DNA from: Nocardia sp. NBC_00403
GTDB lineage: Bacteria > Actinomycetota > Actinomycetes > Mycobacteriales > Mycobacteriaceae
Direction of reading: 5' to 3'
Assembly: GCF_036046055.1 (NCBI RefSeq)
Contig: NZ_CP107939.1
Coordinates: forward strand, 3,286,001 to 3,350,000
DNA: 64,000 nucleotides
Shown piece by piece: positions 63,005-64,000 of this stretch; positions within the stretch are counted from its first letter, which is position 1, and every line of letters begins with the position of its first letter. A program made the position numbers and the translations under genes. The notes below the pieces were generated by a model. That model searched no databases, was not told where the DNA came from, and was given only the letters and a program-made list of their open reading frames with translations.

Positions 63005-64000
63005 GTGAGGTTGAAACTTGCGTTGCTAGTGGCGGCGATTTCGACAGCAGCGTCCTGTGGCGTGGACAATTCGGCCGATACGAGGGAAGCGGGTCGGGAG
63101 CAGGTCACCGCTGCCTTGAATGATGCTGTGCGTCTGGGGTATCCGGGTGCACAGGCCGTGATCGACGATAAAGGTCACACCTGGACGGTCACCGCGGGCG
63201 TCGGTGACCTAGCAGTGGGCAAGCCGTTCCCCGACGATGCCCGGGTACGGATAGGCAGCATCACCAAGACATTCGTGGCGACGGTAATGCTGCAGTTGGT
63301 GTCCGAGGGCAAGGTCGAATTGGATGCGCCGGTGGAACGATATCTGCCGGGAGCGGTGCGCGGGCCGGGTACCGACGGGAATCGGATCACGATCCGAAAT
63401 CTGTTGCAGCACACCAGCGGATTACCCGAATACGCGGCGGAGTTCGGGGCGACCCCCAAGCCTGGACAACTCGAGATCCTCACCGAGCAGGTGCGGTGGG
63501 GAAAAACGGATATGGCCGAAGCGGTGCGCAATGCGCTGACCGCGCCCGCCGATTTCGAACCCGGAGCACAGTGGGCATATTCCAACACCAACTACGCCCT
63601 GGCGGGGATGGTGATCGAAAAGATCACCGGAGGCTCGGTCGGCGCGGAGATCACCCACCGCATCATCGAGCCGCTCGGCTTGCGTGGCACCTACTATCCG
63701 GATCCTGACGAAACCGATATCCGCGGTCCGCATCCTGTCGGCTACAGCGAGGTCGGCGGCAAACGGGTCGACTACACAAGCCAGAACGTGTCGTCGGCTG
63801 GTGCAGCGGGCGCGATGGTCGGCACCGGCGCGGACCTCAACCGGTTCTTCACGGCACTCCTGGCCGGAAAACTGCTTCCGCCAGTGCAATTGGCAGAAAT
63901 GAAGAATGTCAGGTCCACCGGAGAGAGCAGCGAAATGGCATACGGTCTCGGGTTGATACGGATCTGGATGCCTTGCGGAAGAGAATTCTGGGGGCACGCC
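63005..64000 (+). CDS. Serine hydrolase lipoprotein (beta-lactamase / D-Ala-D-Ala carboxypeptidase family), 3' end outside the window
   Basis: 332 codons are open to the right edge. The N-terminus is a lipoprotein signal (hydrophobic core then STAASC, Cys18 as lipid site). The catalytic domain has SITK (Ser85, Lys88), LLQHTSGLPEY, YSN (Tyr192) with NYALAGMVIE, and LIEPLG-like IIEPLGLRGTYY. These are the marks of class C beta-lactamase-related peptidases and esterases acting outside the membrane. The third motif (HxG) would be near the truncated end; a candidate GHA is at the last codons. GTG at 63005 is used as the first codon before the signal peptide; the ribosome site is weak. Confidence 0.88.
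   Translation, partial: MRLKLALLVAAISTAASCGVDNSADTREAGREQVTAALNDAVRLGYPGAQAVIDDKGHTWTVTAGVGDLAVGKPFPDDARVRIGSITKTFVATVMLQLVSEGKVELDAPVERYLPGAVRGPGTDGNRITIRNLLQHTSGLPEYAAEFGATPKPGQLEILTEQVRWGKTDMAEAVRNALTAPADFEPGAQWAYSNTNYALAGMVIEKITGGSVGAEITHRIIEPLGLRGTYYPDPDETDIRGPHPVGYSEVGGKRVDYTSQNVSSAGAAGAMVGTGADLNRFFTALLAGKLLPPVQLAEMKNVRSTGESSEMAYGLGLIRIWMPCGREFWGHA

Overview
The window is high-GC DNA from an actinomycete. A secreted Rpf-type resuscitation factor, large type I polyketide synthases and several actinobacterial regulator families suggest Nocardia or a close relative in the Mycobacteriales; this is an inference, because no rRNA or other marker gene is present.

1-36.4 kb: two modular type I PKS genes on the + strand. 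The first runs in from the left edge inside a ketosynthase, and the second ends in a thioesterase. Together they hold seven modules, each KS-AT-DH-KR-ACP with no ER. All seven ATs carry malonyl-type signatures (GHSIGE, HAFHS). If every domain works, these modules lay down seven consecutive conjugated double bonds next to the released carboxyl end, so a polyene product is expected. Modules alternate between two sequence types, as if a two-module unit had been copied. A convergent minus-strand pair follows: a leucine-carboxyl-methyltransferase-like enzyme and an editing (type II) thioesterase. A perfect hairpin separates them from the PKS.

38.3-45.3 kb: small hypothetical genes, a decayed NAD-malic-enzyme remnant, an alpha/beta hydrolase divergent from a GAF regulator, a polyketide-hydroxylase-type FAD monooxygenase, a DUF1801 protein and a VOC protein.

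45.5-52.7 kb: a large NB-ATPase regulator with an N-terminal LuxR helix-turn-helix, followed by a methyltransferase. Next is a compact locus of a BtrH-like acyltransferase/peptidase-fold protein, a TetR regulator and a cytochrome P450. The same palindromic 10-bp motif lies upstream of both the BtrH-like gene and the P450. A GerW/YtfJ-like protein comes next.

52.8-58 kb: an unsettled accessory stretch with a small secreted protein, a DUF1963-like protein and a SUKH/SMI1 protein (both resembling orphan immunity proteins), an IS3-family element that seems to have split a minus-strand gene, and two copies of an 85-bp structured repeat in direct orientation on either side of the IS.

58-64 kb: a PfkB sugar kinase divergent from a fused HAD phosphatase-GT20 glycosyltransferase (a probable two-step sugar-conjugate enzyme), a small secreted Rpf protein, an AraC regulator apparently shortened by a late nonsense codon, and a serine hydrolase lipoprotein that runs off the right edge. 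I found no tRNA, rRNA or CRISPR.
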